NCBI RefSeq assembly: GCF_004770145.1 | Contig: NZ_RQFW01000005.1 | Coordinates: 62,001 to 126,000, forward strand | Reading direction: 5' to 3' | DNA length: 64,000 nucleotides | DNA from: Leptospira bourretii | Lineage (GTDB): Bacteria > Spirochaetota > Leptospiria > Leptospirales > Leptospiraceae | Notes under the pieces: model-generated | Database searches by the model: none | The model's input: the letters and a program-made list of their open reading frames with translations, nothing else | What the model was told of the DNA's origin: nothing | Made by a program: the position numbers and the translations under genes | In this document: one piece after another, positions 55,605 to 64,000 of the stretch | Position numbering within the stretch: position 1 is the stretch's first letter | How the letters are laid out: the number at the start of each line of letters is the position of its first letter

Positions 55605-56465
55605 ATGAGAAAGCAATGGCAACACCTCCTCCTTTTGGGAATTTGTCTGGGACTAACCACCCAACTTGTCCAGTGCCAAAAAAAGACAGAAGACCAAACA
55701 ACTGAGATTTTAGCGGGAACCCTACTTGCTTACCAAGCAGCCACAACCATCTCTTGTACCAGTGAACAATTGACAAAAACCCAACAAGGAAGGATCTTCC
55801 AAACTAGTTTTGAGTCGGCTTCCGAATTTTCTTCTTTCTATATTGTTCCCTCACCTTACCAATCGGCAGCCACTCATGGACAAAGTACGGAACAAAAACG
55901 TACAGGCACATATTCCCATAAAGCAACTATCTTGTCCGTAGGTCCCAGTTGTTTTTATCCACAAAATTGTAACCATAGAGGGTATCCGACTATCCAGCTC
56001 AACAAACTTCCGTCAGGTGGATTCAAAACACCAGTCTTAGTTGAGTTTTATGCTTATCTGGATATGAGTCTGCCAAATAGTGCCGACTGGTTTAGTTTTG
56101 CGACTTTTTCAGCAGATCCCAGCGACCAATGGAGGCGAGTGGTTCTTGTGAACATCGATTCAAAAAATTATGCTTATTTAATGCATGTTCCTTACCACAA
56201 CCAAAGCCAACATACATTCCAAAACACAAATACAAGTTTTCCACAAAGGCAGTGGACAAAACTCACAACCTGCCTTGACTTTTCTCCTTCGGGAGGAATG
56301 GCAAAAGTGTGGATGGATGGAACTTTGATTTCAACCGCCAGTGTTTCTGGAGGCTGCGGTGTATTAGAACAAGCTCACTTTGGACTCTATGCTTCACCAA
56401 CGGTGAGTGCTGGAACCATTTATAATGATGATTTAAGAATAGAAGAAGTTTCTGTTTGTCCTTAA
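55605..56465 (+). CDS. Lipoprotein with a concanavalin/polysaccharide-lyase-like fold
   Basis: 286 aa. Signal peptide LLLLGICLGLTTQLVQC with lipobox. The body is beta-rich: VEFYAYLDMSLPNSADWFSFATF, RQWTKLTTCLDFSPSGGMAKVWMDG, and FGLYASPTVSAGTIYNDDLRIEEV, a jelly-roll pattern as in heparin-lyase-like/LamG domains. Catalysis is not evident. ATG at 55605 is chosen; ATG 55596 would add three residues. Divergent from lipase. Confidence 0.7.
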   Translation: MRKQWQHLLLLGICLGLTTQLVQCQKKTEDQTTEILAGTLLAYQAATTISCTSEQLTKTQQGRIFQTSFESASEFSSFYIVPSPYQSAATHGQSTEQKRTGTYSHKATILSVGPSCFYPQNCNHRGYPTIQLNKLPSGGFKTPVLVEFYAYLDMSLPNSADWFSFATFSADPSDQWRRVVLVNIDSKNYAYLMHVPYHNQSQHTFQNTNTSFPQRQWTKLTTCLDFSPSGGMAKVWMDGTLISTASVSGGCGVLEQAHFGLYASPTVSAGTIYNDDLRIEEVSVCP

Positions 56466-56487
56466 AAAAGAAAACTAGTTTCTAAAA

Positions 56488-57855
56488 TCAAAAACCTAAC
56501 TCTTGTAAGTGTTTAACAGGGATCAGCTCTAAAGAAGAAAAAAGCCCATCCACTTCTTTAAAATTCCCTTGGGGAATATAAACTTTGGAAATTCCAATTC
56601 CGGCCAATTCTTTTAGTCGCAAACTAATTTGGCCTACACTCCTCACTTCTCCCGAAAGCCCTACTTCCCCAAGAAAACCAATTTCTCTGGAAACTGGTTT
56701 GTCTTTAAAAGAAGAAGCAATCGATGCGGCAATGGCTAAGTCGAGACTTGGTTCGTCAATGCTCAGGCCACCTGCAAGGTTGCTAAAGATATCTGATTCA
56801 GACAATGGGAATCCCAAATATTTTTCGAGAACAGCAGAAAGTAAAATCACACGACGATTGTCCAAACCTTCTGCCATACGACGAGCTTGCCCATAAGATG
56901 ACTTAGTCACAAGAGCCTGCACTTCCACACCGATGGCGCGGGAACCTTCCATCACAGAAGACAAAACACTTCCAGATCTTTCTTCTGATTCAGGGGAGAT
57001 AAACAAACGATGACGGTCGAGTACTTGTTTTAACCCACCAGAAACCATTTCAAAAATGGCGGTGTCACCTACGGCACCAAACCTGTTTTTGACAGCACGG
57101 AGGATGCGGTAATAATTAAACCGATCCCCTTCAAAATAGAGAACTGTATCCACCAAATGTTCCAAAACTTTAGGGCCGGCAATCTGGCCTTCTTTTGTGA
57201 TATGGCCAATGAGAAAAATAGGAACGGATGTCCTTTTGGCGGTTTCCAAAAACACTTGAGAAGATTCTCTTAGTTGCGTGATGGTTCCTGCTTGGTTGAC
57301 CAAACTTTCTTTCAAAATGGTTTGGATGGAATCGACAAAGACTACTTTGGGTTTTAAATCCGAAATCATCTGCGAAATATTTTCCGCATACACTTCGGAA
57401 GATAATAAAATGTTTTGGGAGGTGACTCCCATACGTTTGGCTCGAAGTCCAATTTGGGAAGCAGACTCCTCTCCCGAAATGTATAAAACAGAACCTTCCT
57501 TTGCAATGTTTTTGGCCATCTCCAAAACCAGAGTGGACTTTCCCACTCCAGGTTCCCCACCAACTAACACCAAACTACCGGGAACAATCCCTCCACCAAG
57601 CACCAAATCCAATTCGCTAAAACCAGTAGAGGTGCGAACATGAGCGTCACTCACCACAGAACCAATCGATTTTGGATCTGTGTATTTTCTATCTTTTGGT
57701 TTTTGAGAGATGGGAGAATCAAACCTTCCAGAAGAGGTATTTTCTACCTCTTCAATTTGGTTCCACTCCCCGCAAGAAGGGCATTTTCCAGCCCATCGGC
57801 TGAAACTATCCCCGCAGGATTTGCATTGGTATTGGGGGAGTTGTTTTTTTGCCAT
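56488..57855 (-). CDS. radA: DNA repair protein RadA
   Basis: 455 aa. Zinc finger CKSCGDSFSRWAGKCPSC at the N-terminus, P-loop GGEPGVGKSTLVLEMA, the KNRFGAVGDTAIFEM RadA-specific motif, and a Lon-protease-like C-terminal domain (LDLAIAASIASSFKDK, GEVGLSGEVRSV). Branch-migration helicase in recombination. Its start codon abuts the RNase D-like stop. Confidence 0.97.
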   Translation of the reverse strand: MAKKQLPQYQCKSCGDSFSRWAGKCPSCGEWNQIEEVENTSSGRFDSPISQKPKDRKYTDPKSIGSVVSDAHVRTSTGFSELDLVLGGGIVPGSLVLVGGEPGVGKSTLVLEMAKNIAKEGSVLYISGEESASQIGLRAKRMGVTSQNILLSSEVYAENISQMISDLKPKVVFVDSIQTILKESLVNQAGTITQLRESSQVFLETAKRTSVPIFLIGHITKEGQIAGPKVLEHLVDTVLYFEGDRFNYYRILRAVKNRFGAVGDTAIFEMVSGGLKQVLDRHRLFISPESEERSGSVLSSVMEGSRAIGVEVQALVTKSSYGQARRMAEGLDNRRVILLSAVLEKYLGFPLSESDIFSNLAGGLSIDEPSLDLAIAASIASSFKDKPVSREIGFLGEVGLSGEVRSVGQISLRLKELAGIGISKVYIPQGNFKEVDGLFSSLELIPVKHLQELGF

Positions 57856-58493
57856 CAGTGTTCGAAAAGATTAGGCACTTCTAAAAGATCAAGTTCCACT
57901 TGTGTTTCTAAAAATCCAAAACAACGCTCAGCTAGTGCAAACCTATTTTCGCGGATCATCATCTCCGTTAGGATGGATTCAAGAGCAATCAAAAACCGAA
58001 CATCTGTCGATGCATAGTCTACTTGGTCTTTGGTAAGGATCTTTTTTCCCCAATCCGAACTTTGATTTTTTTTATCGATGTTTTCTTCAAAAAATTCACG
58101 AATGAGTTCTTTTAACCCATGTTTGTCGGTATAAGTTCGAGCAAGTTTACTTCCAATTTTAGTGCAGAATACATTTTGCACTTTGATCCCGAGTCTTGCA
58201 CGTAAAAAGGTCATGTCCATTCGAGCATAATGGAAGATCTTAGTGATCTCTTTGGATTCAAATAATTTTTGGATGTGCGGGGCTTCTTTTTGGCCAGGAA
58301 GAATTTGAACGAGAGCGACTTTATTTTTAGAATCGGAAATTTGTACGACGCAGAGTCTATCCCTTCTAGGATTGAGTCCCATCATTTCACAGTCCACGGC
58401 CAACCGGTCATCCTTTTTGAAGGCTTCAAAAAAATCTTCGTTCAGGTCACCCTGGAGGACGACAGGTTTTATAGTTGAACGTTTTTGGGTCAT
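57855..58493 (-). CDS. RNase D-like 3'-5' exonuclease
   Basis: 212 aa, a single DEDD exonuclease domain without the HRDC domain of full RNase D. Exo I: LAVDCEMMGLNPRRDRLCVVQI; Exo II: IFHYARMDMTFL; Exo III: DQVDYASTDVRFLIAL, Tyr type. Probably trims small RNAs. The pair with radA overlaps by one base. Confidence 0.9.
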   Translation of the reverse strand: MTQKRSTIKPVVLQGDLNEDFFEAFKKDDRLAVDCEMMGLNPRRDRLCVVQISDSKNKVALVQILPGQKEAPHIQKLFESKEITKIFHYARMDMTFLRARLGIKVQNVFCTKIGSKLARTYTDKHGLKELIREFFEENIDKKNQSSDWGKKILTKDQVDYASTDVRFLIALESILTEMMIRENRFALAERCFGFLETQVELDLLEVPNLFEH

Positions 58494-58547
58494 AATGGCT
58501 TACTATGGAAACCACCCTAACAAAATCATCAAATAGATTTTTCCAAG

Positions 58548-60434
58548 ATGAAAATTCAATACAGAGTTCATAATTCCGTCACCATTTCTAACTTTCTTCC
58601 TGTAAAGGCAGGGGTTTACCAATCCGAATGTAAAAAATTCGAACTTTTATTACCTTCCACTACGGATCAAAAATCAGGTACAGTCCTCAGTCCCAAACTC
58701 ATTTGGAGAGAACCGACAAGACCCGAAGTAGGATTTTCTGTAGATCATTTGGAACTAGAATTGTCCCTACTCCCTGAAGGGAACGGATATTCTCTTTTCC
58801 AACATGGATACCAATCCTGGTCCATCTCTAGAAAAGTCGAAAGTACATCCGTCGACAAACCACCTTTTTTATCTTTTTTACAATACTCGCAAGAGAATAT
58901 TTATTCAAAACATGAATCAAAGGTCGGAAAGTTTATATCAGAATACCTTGCTCTTGTTTTTAATAGGGAAACTGGAAATGGTGTTTTGTATGCGCCCATC
59001 GAACAGGGAGAATTCGGAACTAAATTTGAAATTGTCTTTGGAGAATCCGGCAACATAACGTCCGTTAAAGTTGTTTACGATGTTCATTGTTTACCCGACC
59101 TTCGTCCCAATACAAAACTCAGCATCGCAAAAATCAAAGTCCTAACGTTTAAAGGAAATCCAGAAATCAAACTGGCCAAATACTTTGAAGAGTTAGGAAA
59201 AAAAGAAGGCCCAGGAAACTTACCAAAAAAAGTTCCGACTGGTTGGTGTTCTTGGTATTATTATTATACAAAAATTGACCAAAAAACAATTTTAGACAAT
59301 TTAACAAAAGTTAGAGAATTAAATTTACCTTTTGAGTTCTTTCAGATTGATGATGGATACCAAAAAGAAATTGGAGATTGGTTAGTTCCAAACGATAAGT
59401 TTCCAGGAGGGATGAGAATCCTTGCTGATGAAATCAAAAGAGTGGGACTCAAACCAGGGATTTGGCTTGCTCCTTTCCTTGTTCGAAAAAAATCAGAATT
59501 CTTTCGCAAATATCCTGAAGCCATCCTCAAAGACCAAAATGGAAAACCGGTTCCTGCCATTTACCAACCACTTTGGGGAAGAGGTTATACCTATGCTCTT
59601 GATATCACACACCCAACGGCATTGGCTTATATAGAAAAAGTTTTTTCTACCCTTGTCAAAGAATGGGGATATCCTTATTTAAAATTGGATTTTCTTTATG
59701 CTGGTTTACTTCCTGGCGATGTGTATAACAAAAGTTTATCGCCGCAAGCTCGTTATAGAAATGCATTAGAACTCATTCGTAAAGTTGTTGGGAAAAACAC
59801 ATTTTTACTCGGATGTGGAGCACCCATGTTGCCATCAGTAGGAATTTTTGATGGAATGCGTATCTCTTGTGATGTGGCACCATTTTGGTATCCTGAAAAA
59901 CTTCGTGTATTCTTAAAAGACAGAGATGCACTTTGTACAAGAACCGCCCTCATCAACGATATCACTCGTTCCTCGATGCACAGACATCTATGGTTAAACG
60001 ACCCTGATTGTTTACTCGTTCGTAAAAAAAGAAACAAAATGAACGAAGCACAAACCAAACTGATGGCTTCCGTCATGGCTGTGTCAGGTGGGATGTTACT
60101 AGTTTCAGATGATTTGACAAAATTAGAAACAGACCGTTTGGATCTTTTAAAAAAGGCCTTCCAACTCAACAGAGAATGCCAGGCATATACACCGATACCA
60201 ATCGGAATTTTTGAAGAAGAATTCCCTACGGCCATGTACAATCCAGCAGGTTATCTTGGAATTTGGAATCCAACAGAAGAAGAACGCACCATTCAGGTGG
60301 CCATCCCACAAGGACTAAAAACCAAGGAGCCTTTTTTGGACTTCTGGACAGGAACAATGGTAAACCTTCGAATGATTGGTGGTCACTTTGAAATCACATT
60401 GCCTGCTTTTGGGTCTGTGGTTGTTTCAGTTTAA
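58548..60434 (+). CDS. GH36-type alpha-galactosidase
   Basis: 628 aa. N-terminal beta-sandwich (FQHGYQSWSISRK), then the barrel: PTGWCSWYYYYTKI, FFQIDDGYQKEIGDW, GLKPGIWLAPFLV, and the nucleophile motif YLKLDFLYAGLLPG. The acid/base Asp is in RISCDVAPFW. The C-terminal beta domain ends LPAFGSVVVSV. No signal peptide, so it acts in the cytoplasm on imported galactosides. No sugar transporter is next to it. Confidence 0.88.
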   Translation: MKIQYRVHNSVTISNFLPVKAGVYQSECKKFELLLPSTTDQKSGTVLSPKLIWREPTRPEVGFSVDHLELELSLLPEGNGYSLFQHGYQSWSISRKVESTSVDKPPFLSFLQYSQENIYSKHESKVGKFISEYLALVFNRETGNGVLYAPIEQGEFGTKFEIVFGESGNITSVKVVYDVHCLPDLRPNTKLSIAKIKVLTFKGNPEIKLAKYFEELGKKEGPGNLPKKVPTGWCSWYYYYTKIDQKTILDNLTKVRELNLPFEFFQIDDGYQKEIGDWLVPNDKFPGGMRILADEIKRVGLKPGIWLAPFLVRKKSEFFRKYPEAILKDQNGKPVPAIYQPLWGRGYTYALDITHPTALAYIEKVFSTLVKEWGYPYLKLDFLYAGLLPGDVYNKSLSPQARYRNALELIRKVVGKNTFLLGCGAPMLPSVGIFDGMRISCDVAPFWYPEKLRVFLKDRDALCTRTALINDITRSSMHRHLWLNDPDCLLVRKKRNKMNEAQTKLMASVMAVSGGMLLVSDDLTKLETDRLDLLKKAFQLNRECQAYTPIPIGIFEEEFPTAMYNPAGYLGIWNPTEEERTIQVAIPQGLKTKEPFLDFWTGTMVNLRMIGGHFEITLPAFGSVVVSV

Positions 60435-60447
60435 TTCAGAAAATTAA

Positions 60448-60475
60448 TTGACGGTTTCTAAATTGGACTTAGAAT
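60448..60475 (+). promoter_or_regulatory. Candidate promoter of the 154-aa lipoprotein gene
   Basis: TTGACG, 16 bp, then TAGAAT, 28 bp before the ATG at 60504. Only one or two mismatches from the sigma-70 consensus in each box. AAGAGG lies six bases before the start. Confidence 0.6.
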
Positions 60476-60503
60476 CTTTGCAATTCGTCGTAAGAGGTTT
60501 TTT

Positions 60504-60968
60504 ATGCGTATGTTCAAACATTTGAGTATAGTTTCCGTCATTGCGGTACTAATTTCATTTAACAATTGTTCCATTTTGGATTCTGCTTCTGGTAGCGTTA
60601 GCCGATTAGGAGTTTCTGTTTCTGACTCTGCTTCTGCACTAGTGAAATCAGTTTCTAATAGCATTTCTTCTATTTCTGATAGCGGAAAAGAAAAAGCAAT
60701 GAACGAATACAAAGAGGATATCATTGCAAGTGTAGCATTACAAATTCGTTACGAAAACCAAAAACAAGAACTTGAAAACCAACTTTCTTTGATTGCAAAA
60801 TCTCACGGTGTCGTTGCTTGGAGATCAAACAGCGCAACTTACATTGCGATTGGACAAGGATTAAAACAAGCAAATCTTTCTCCATCTGAGATGAAAATCG
60901 TAGCGGAAGACGTAGCAAAACAAAATGTTACTGTCGCAAAACTAATCTTAAACGGGTACAATCTATAA
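60504..60968 (+). CDS. Hypothetical lipoprotein (154 aa)
   Basis: Signal peptide MFKHLSIVSVIAVLISFNNC with lipobox-like FNNC. A Ser/Val-rich stretch (SVSRLGVSVSDSASALVKSVS) comes first, then a helical part (EYKEDIIASVALQIRYENQKQE) and an alternating tail. I do not recognise the family. It has its own promoter and terminator, so it is a single gene. Confidence 0.75.
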   Translation: MRMFKHLSIVSVIAVLISFNNCSILDSASGSVSRLGVSVSDSASALVKSVSNSISSISDSGKEKAMNEYKEDIIASVALQIRYENQKQELENQLSLIAKSHGVVAWRSNSATYIAIGQGLKQANLSPSEMKIVAEDVAKQNVTVAKLILNGYNL

Positions 60969-60981
60969 TTCAGATCCACTT

Positions 60982-61002
60982 TGGGCGGAGAAATACCGCC
61001 CA
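60982..61002 (+). terminator. Terminator after the 154-aa lipoprotein gene
   Basis: TGGGCGG, a 7-nt loop, CCGCCCA, then TTCCTTATTCTTTTT. Perfect 7-bp GC stem, 14 bp after the stop. Confidence 0.75.
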
Positions 61003-61135
61003 TTCCTTATTCTTTTTACTCATCTATTTTTTATTTTTTCCTTCCATTCAATCAAAGCCGAACCCAAATCCATTTGGTTTTTTATACATTGATTCAAATT
61101 CAGGTCAATCCAGTGGCGGACATTCTGCACTGCGC

Positions 61136-62815
61136 TTGGGAGACAGGGTTTACCATCTGCAGTATTCCTTCGAAGACAAAATCTTCCACATCGTCAGAGA
61201 ACCATGGGATGAGTTTCGATTCCAATATGGGGTCGTACAAAATCGGAATATTGAATTTTATGAGTGGGATTTATCGGAACAATCCAAGCGTCTTTTACGA
61301 CAAAAATGGAACGAACTCTATCTCGTCCAAGAGACACATATCCAAAACCAAAAAAAACTGGAAGAAGAATGGGAAAATTTAAAAACAAAGAGAACTGAAA
61401 ATCAATTTTTTTTACCAGTTTCAGGTTTTGGTTATTTTACAAATATCCATGATCCAAACCCTTCCTTTCTGAATTTATTTTCTTTTTCGGAAGAAGAAAA
61501 AAGAGAGTTGGAAACTACCATATTCAAATGGGAAAATACCGAAAAAAATCTACATTTAACAGACGATATACGGTCATTACCAAAAACTGATTCACCCTAC
61601 CCTTTAGTTTCTTCTCTACAAACAAAAACAGAACAATACAGAATCATACAAAAAAGAATTTTTGTTCGTAAGTTTCTCTTAGATCCTGTTTTGACTTATG
61701 ACCAAGCCTTCCTGCAATTAAAAGGCCCTAATTTCCAACTAAATGAAACCGAAAAAAAAATCTGGGGAAGTTACCTCAATCATTTGGCAAAGGACTTAAG
61801 ATCATGTCTTTTTGAAATAGAATGTAATGATTGGGAGGAAATGACCTTACTCATCCGAATCCTTTATGTACAAAAATCAATCAAAGAAGGATATATTGTA
61901 TTCCCCAAAAAAAACCTCGATGGTTTTACCTATCTCCCTGAAATAGAAATACCTGAATCCATAAAAACCACCAAACAAGAAGAATATGATATTTTATTTG
62001 AAACCAACAAAAAAAACTTTTCTTCAGGTTATGACCCCATTCTTTTTTTTAATTGGGAATCTTTTTTAACGAGATACCAAGGTTTTTTAGATTCAAACTA
62101 TTTTATCGAAGGGATTGAATTCAATTGGAAAGGAAACAATCCATACCAAAACAAATTGAATCAAAACCTAGAACCAATTGATTTGAATAAAGACATTTCA
62201 AAAAATGAAGAAAATCTAGAAAGATACACAAAAGGAATTCAAAATCTATACTCTTATCATTTGGTGAATCAAAATTGTACAACAGAACTCATCCGTTATA
62301 TGAATGAAATGTTTCCCGAAGGCAAAATTGGGAATGAGGTTTTTTGGAAACCAATTTCAAACAAAGTGATTAGTTTTAATTTTATCCCATCCGTAGCAGC
62401 TTTCAAATTAGAATCCAGTGATTCCACAAAACAAACCAAAGTTTATCCATCATACAGAAATCTCAAACGTAAACAACTTGTCCAATTTTCAGAAAGGTAT
62501 TTCCAAGATCGATTTGTCCCTACCTCAAAAATCTATAAAACAAATCCCATTGATCATTCGTTTTTATTTTTTACAGAAGAAACCATTTGGGATCGCCCAA
62601 TTTATGGTTTGTTGAATACAGTGTGGGGGATTGGTTATACAACAGCGGGATTGATCACTGCCCCTTTTGATAAAGGGAAAAGATTTTCGAAAGGAACGGA
62701 GACTGTATTTTATAGCCTTCCAGAACTTGTCTTTTTTAATATCCGTAAAGGTCATTTTCCTTTCATAACTGCAAAAGAAATTCCAGAAGAGTACTACGAA
62801 AAAAATTCCTTATGA
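61136..62815 (+). CDS. DUF4105/Lnb-N-like exported protein with an uncertain 5' end
   Basis: At least 559 aa. The family core begins upstream of the first usable start: the frame reads LYIDSNSGQSSGGHSALRLGD just before TTG 61136, where GHSALR holds the conserved His. NQNCTTELIRYMNEMF near residue 380 holds the conserved Cys of this NlpC/P60-like family. No ATG, GTG or TTG exists in frame between the previous stop and 61136. Either a rare start (ATT 60968) or a one-base shift in the six-T run 61078-61083 hides the real N-terminus. The stop overlaps the next ATG. Confidence 0.65.
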   Translation: MGDRVYHLQYSFEDKIFHIVREPWDEFRFQYGVVQNRNIEFYEWDLSEQSKRLLRQKWNELYLVQETHIQNQKKLEEEWENLKTKRTENQFFLPVSGFGYFTNIHDPNPSFLNLFSFSEEEKRELETTIFKWENTEKNLHLTDDIRSLPKTDSPYPLVSSLQTKTEQYRIIQKRIFVRKFLLDPVLTYDQAFLQLKGPNFQLNETEKKIWGSYLNHLAKDLRSCLFEIECNDWEEMTLLIRILYVQKSIKEGYIVFPKKNLDGFTYLPEIEIPESIKTTKQEEYDILFETNKKNFSSGYDPILFFNWESFLTRYQGFLDSNYFIEGIEFNWKGNNPYQNKLNQNLEPIDLNKDISKNEENLERYTKGIQNLYSYHLVNQNCTTELIRYMNEMFPEGKIGNEVFWKPISNKVISFNFIPSVAAFKLESSDSTKQTKVYPSYRNLKRKQLVQFSERYFQDRFVPTSKIYKTNPIDHSFLFFTEETIWDRPIYGLLNTVWGIGYTTAGLITAPFDKGKRFSKGTETVFYSLPELVFFNIRKGHFPFITAKEIPEEYYEKNSL

Positions 62816-64000
62816 AAACAGCATTTTTATTTTTCCCTTATCTATTCCTTTTGGTTTGCCAATTTTTACCTAACAAACCTTGGTTTTTTCCAGCAAACTC
62901 CCTAGTTTACATTGGCATTGCCATCTTTTTCATTTTTCTCCAATCCGTAGTTCTTTATGGAAAAACGAAGGGGCTCGTTTTTTTCAAAAATTTGGAACAA
63001 TATAAATATCCCGATTGGATTTTTGCGTTTTTTTTCTTTGTCTGTTTGGTTTTATTTCCAATTCGTAATATGGATTGGGGTGATGGACTGCTTCTTTTAG
63101 AAACCAATCTTTTAGAAACCAAACTATTTGGGTTTCAATTCACCTTAGATGAAATTCTAGAAACCGTCCTTCATAGCCTAGTTTCCAATTTTTTATCAAA
63201 TTTGGGTTTTACCGATGACCCAAGAATTTCTTATACTTTTTTATCCCAACTAGCAGGAATTTGTGTGATTTTTGGTTTTTTATGGGCAGCCAGAGAAAAT
63301 TTAAAATCAAATTCTTTATCAATACTCATCTTACTTTCGTCAGGTGGTATATTGCTAAACTTCGGTTATGCAGAAAACTATACTCTTGTAACAGCAAACC
63401 ATTTATTTCTCTATATTTTTGTCTCAAAATTTGCAAAAAACCCGAAAGACAATGATTTATTGTTATACGGTGCAACTGCTTTGGTTGCGATATCTATGTT
63501 ATTTCATTTGGTATCAGGATATTTGGTACTTCTTTTGGTTTATCTTTGGTATTTTCATTCCCCAAAAGAAAAAAAAATCAAACATTTGATTGTCTGTAGT
63601 TTCATCGGATTTTCTATCCTTCTTCCTTGGTTTTTGTATTTTTTATTTTTGCATGATCCATCCATCGATAGAAATAGCACTCATTTAATCCATCCTCCAT
63701 TTTATCCGAGAAATCGATTGATTTCTTTAAACCACATCAAGGAAATCCTTTCTGTTTTGTATTGGAACGTGTCCATTCCTTCCTTATTTTTACTGTATCA
63801 ATTCCTCTTCTCACGAACTGAGTGGAAACAATTTCTCAGAAGACCTGAGTCAAAAGTCACTGTTGTTGCTATATTCGCTTTTTTTCTCCATGGATTTTTC
63901 CATAACCCACAGTTAGGTTTTCCTGCGGATTGGGACTTAATGGGTTTTTATTGGTTACCCATTACCTTTCTAACTCATCAATTTTGGATCCAATCAAAAG
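62812..64000 (+). CDS. Polytopic membrane protein, truncated by the window edge
   Basis: The frame is open from ATG 62812 to the window end, about 396 residues, with at least nine hydrophobic segments (FFPYLFLLVCQFLP, YIGIAIFFIFLQSVVLY, ...). NMDWGDGLLLLE near residue 88 recalls the acidic loop of GT-C sugar transferases, but proof is lacking. ATGA overlap with the previous gene suggests that the two work together, perhaps in envelope glycan synthesis. A 15-bp tandem copy (LLETN, LLETK) lies at 63092-63121. Confidence 0.65.
   Translation, partial: MKTAFLFFPYLFLLVCQFLPNKPWFFPANSLVYIGIAIFFIFLQSVVLYGKTKGLVFFKNLEQYKYPDWIFAFFFFVCLVLFPIRNMDWGDGLLLLETNLLETKLFGFQFTLDEILETVLHSLVSNFLSNLGFTDDPRISYTFLSQLAGICVIFGFLWAARENLKSNSLSILILLSSGGILLNFGYAENYTLVTANHLFLYIFVSKFAKNPKDNDLLLYGATALVAISMLFHLVSGYLVLLLVYLWYFHSPKEKKIKHLIVCSFIGFSILLPWFLYFLFLHDPSIDRNSTHLIHPPFYPRNRLISLNHIKEILSVLYWNVSIPSLFLLYQFLFSRTEWKQFLRRPESKVTVVAIFAFFLHGFFHNPQLGFPADWDLMGFYWLPITFLTHQFWIQSK

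Noticed and set aside
60981..61382. 133-aa plus-strand frame starting TTG at 60981
   Set aside because: It starts inside the terminator hairpin and runs across the conserved start of the DUF4105-like gene in the wrong frame.

Overview
The window looks like chromosome from a spirochete of the genus Leptospira. The strongest marker is an OmpL1-type porin at about 16 kb. Supporting markers are a DUF1554 lipoprotein, a DUF1574-like SGNH protein next to an MBOAT acyltransferase, many short lipoproteins with loose spirochete-style lipoboxes, AT-rich DNA with many TTG/GTG starts, and dense overlapping genes. I cannot fix the species or the pathogen/saprophyte clade from sequence alone. I see no rRNA, tRNA, CRISPR array, prophage or insertion sequence.

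Layout. 0-3.5 kb (+): end of a TetR-like regulator, trpF and mutS. 3.5-10.1 kb (-): a tightly packed run of bioD, bioA, bioB, a GPH-type sugar transporter, a 59-aa gene, an SGNH lipoprotein and serB. 10.1-18.9 kb: a cyclic-nucleotide-binding protein coupled to an AI-2E family transporter, two EamA transporters, a degenerate RlmL-like methyltransferase, ung, a pterin dehydratase, ompL1, carA and a DUF5808-like small protein. 18.8-26.0 kb (-): an unusual operon of a small SLBB membrane protein, a very acidic repeat protein, a GAF protein with a degenerate GGDEF-like end, an MBOAT acyltransferase and an SGNH/DUF1574 protein. 26.0-33.1 kb (-): the complete F1Fo ATP synthase operon. 33.1-37.5 kb: a LamG-type lipoprotein, an OhrR-like regulator with a thiol peroxidase, and amt-glnK. 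37.5-41 kb (-): lepB, an AtpI/AtpZ-like gene, and ilvB behind a Leu/Val-rich leader peptide with competing hairpins. 41-64 kb: mixed genes, including an HpcH-like aldolase, DUF2079, MBL and MaoC proteins, a GapN-like dehydrogenase, lipoproteins, an HDAC-family deacetylase, a lipase with its foldase, radA, an RNase D-like exonuclease, a GH36 alpha-galactosidase, a DUF4105-like protein with a broken 5' end and a truncated polytopic membrane protein.

Most interesting points: (1) an apparently complete peptide-leader attenuator in front of ilvB (39260-39438); (2) the SLBB / acidic-repeat / GAF / MBOAT / SGNH operon, whose acidic protein carries seven copies of an LS-x-EEL-x-NI motif; (3) a 26-bp perfect palindrome over the trpF start codon; (4) a GC-rich hairpin repeat present twice, 2.4 kb apart; (5) a shared 20-bp inverted-repeat motif upstream of two neighbouring genes; (6) a lipase-foldase pair with a terminator between the two genes.
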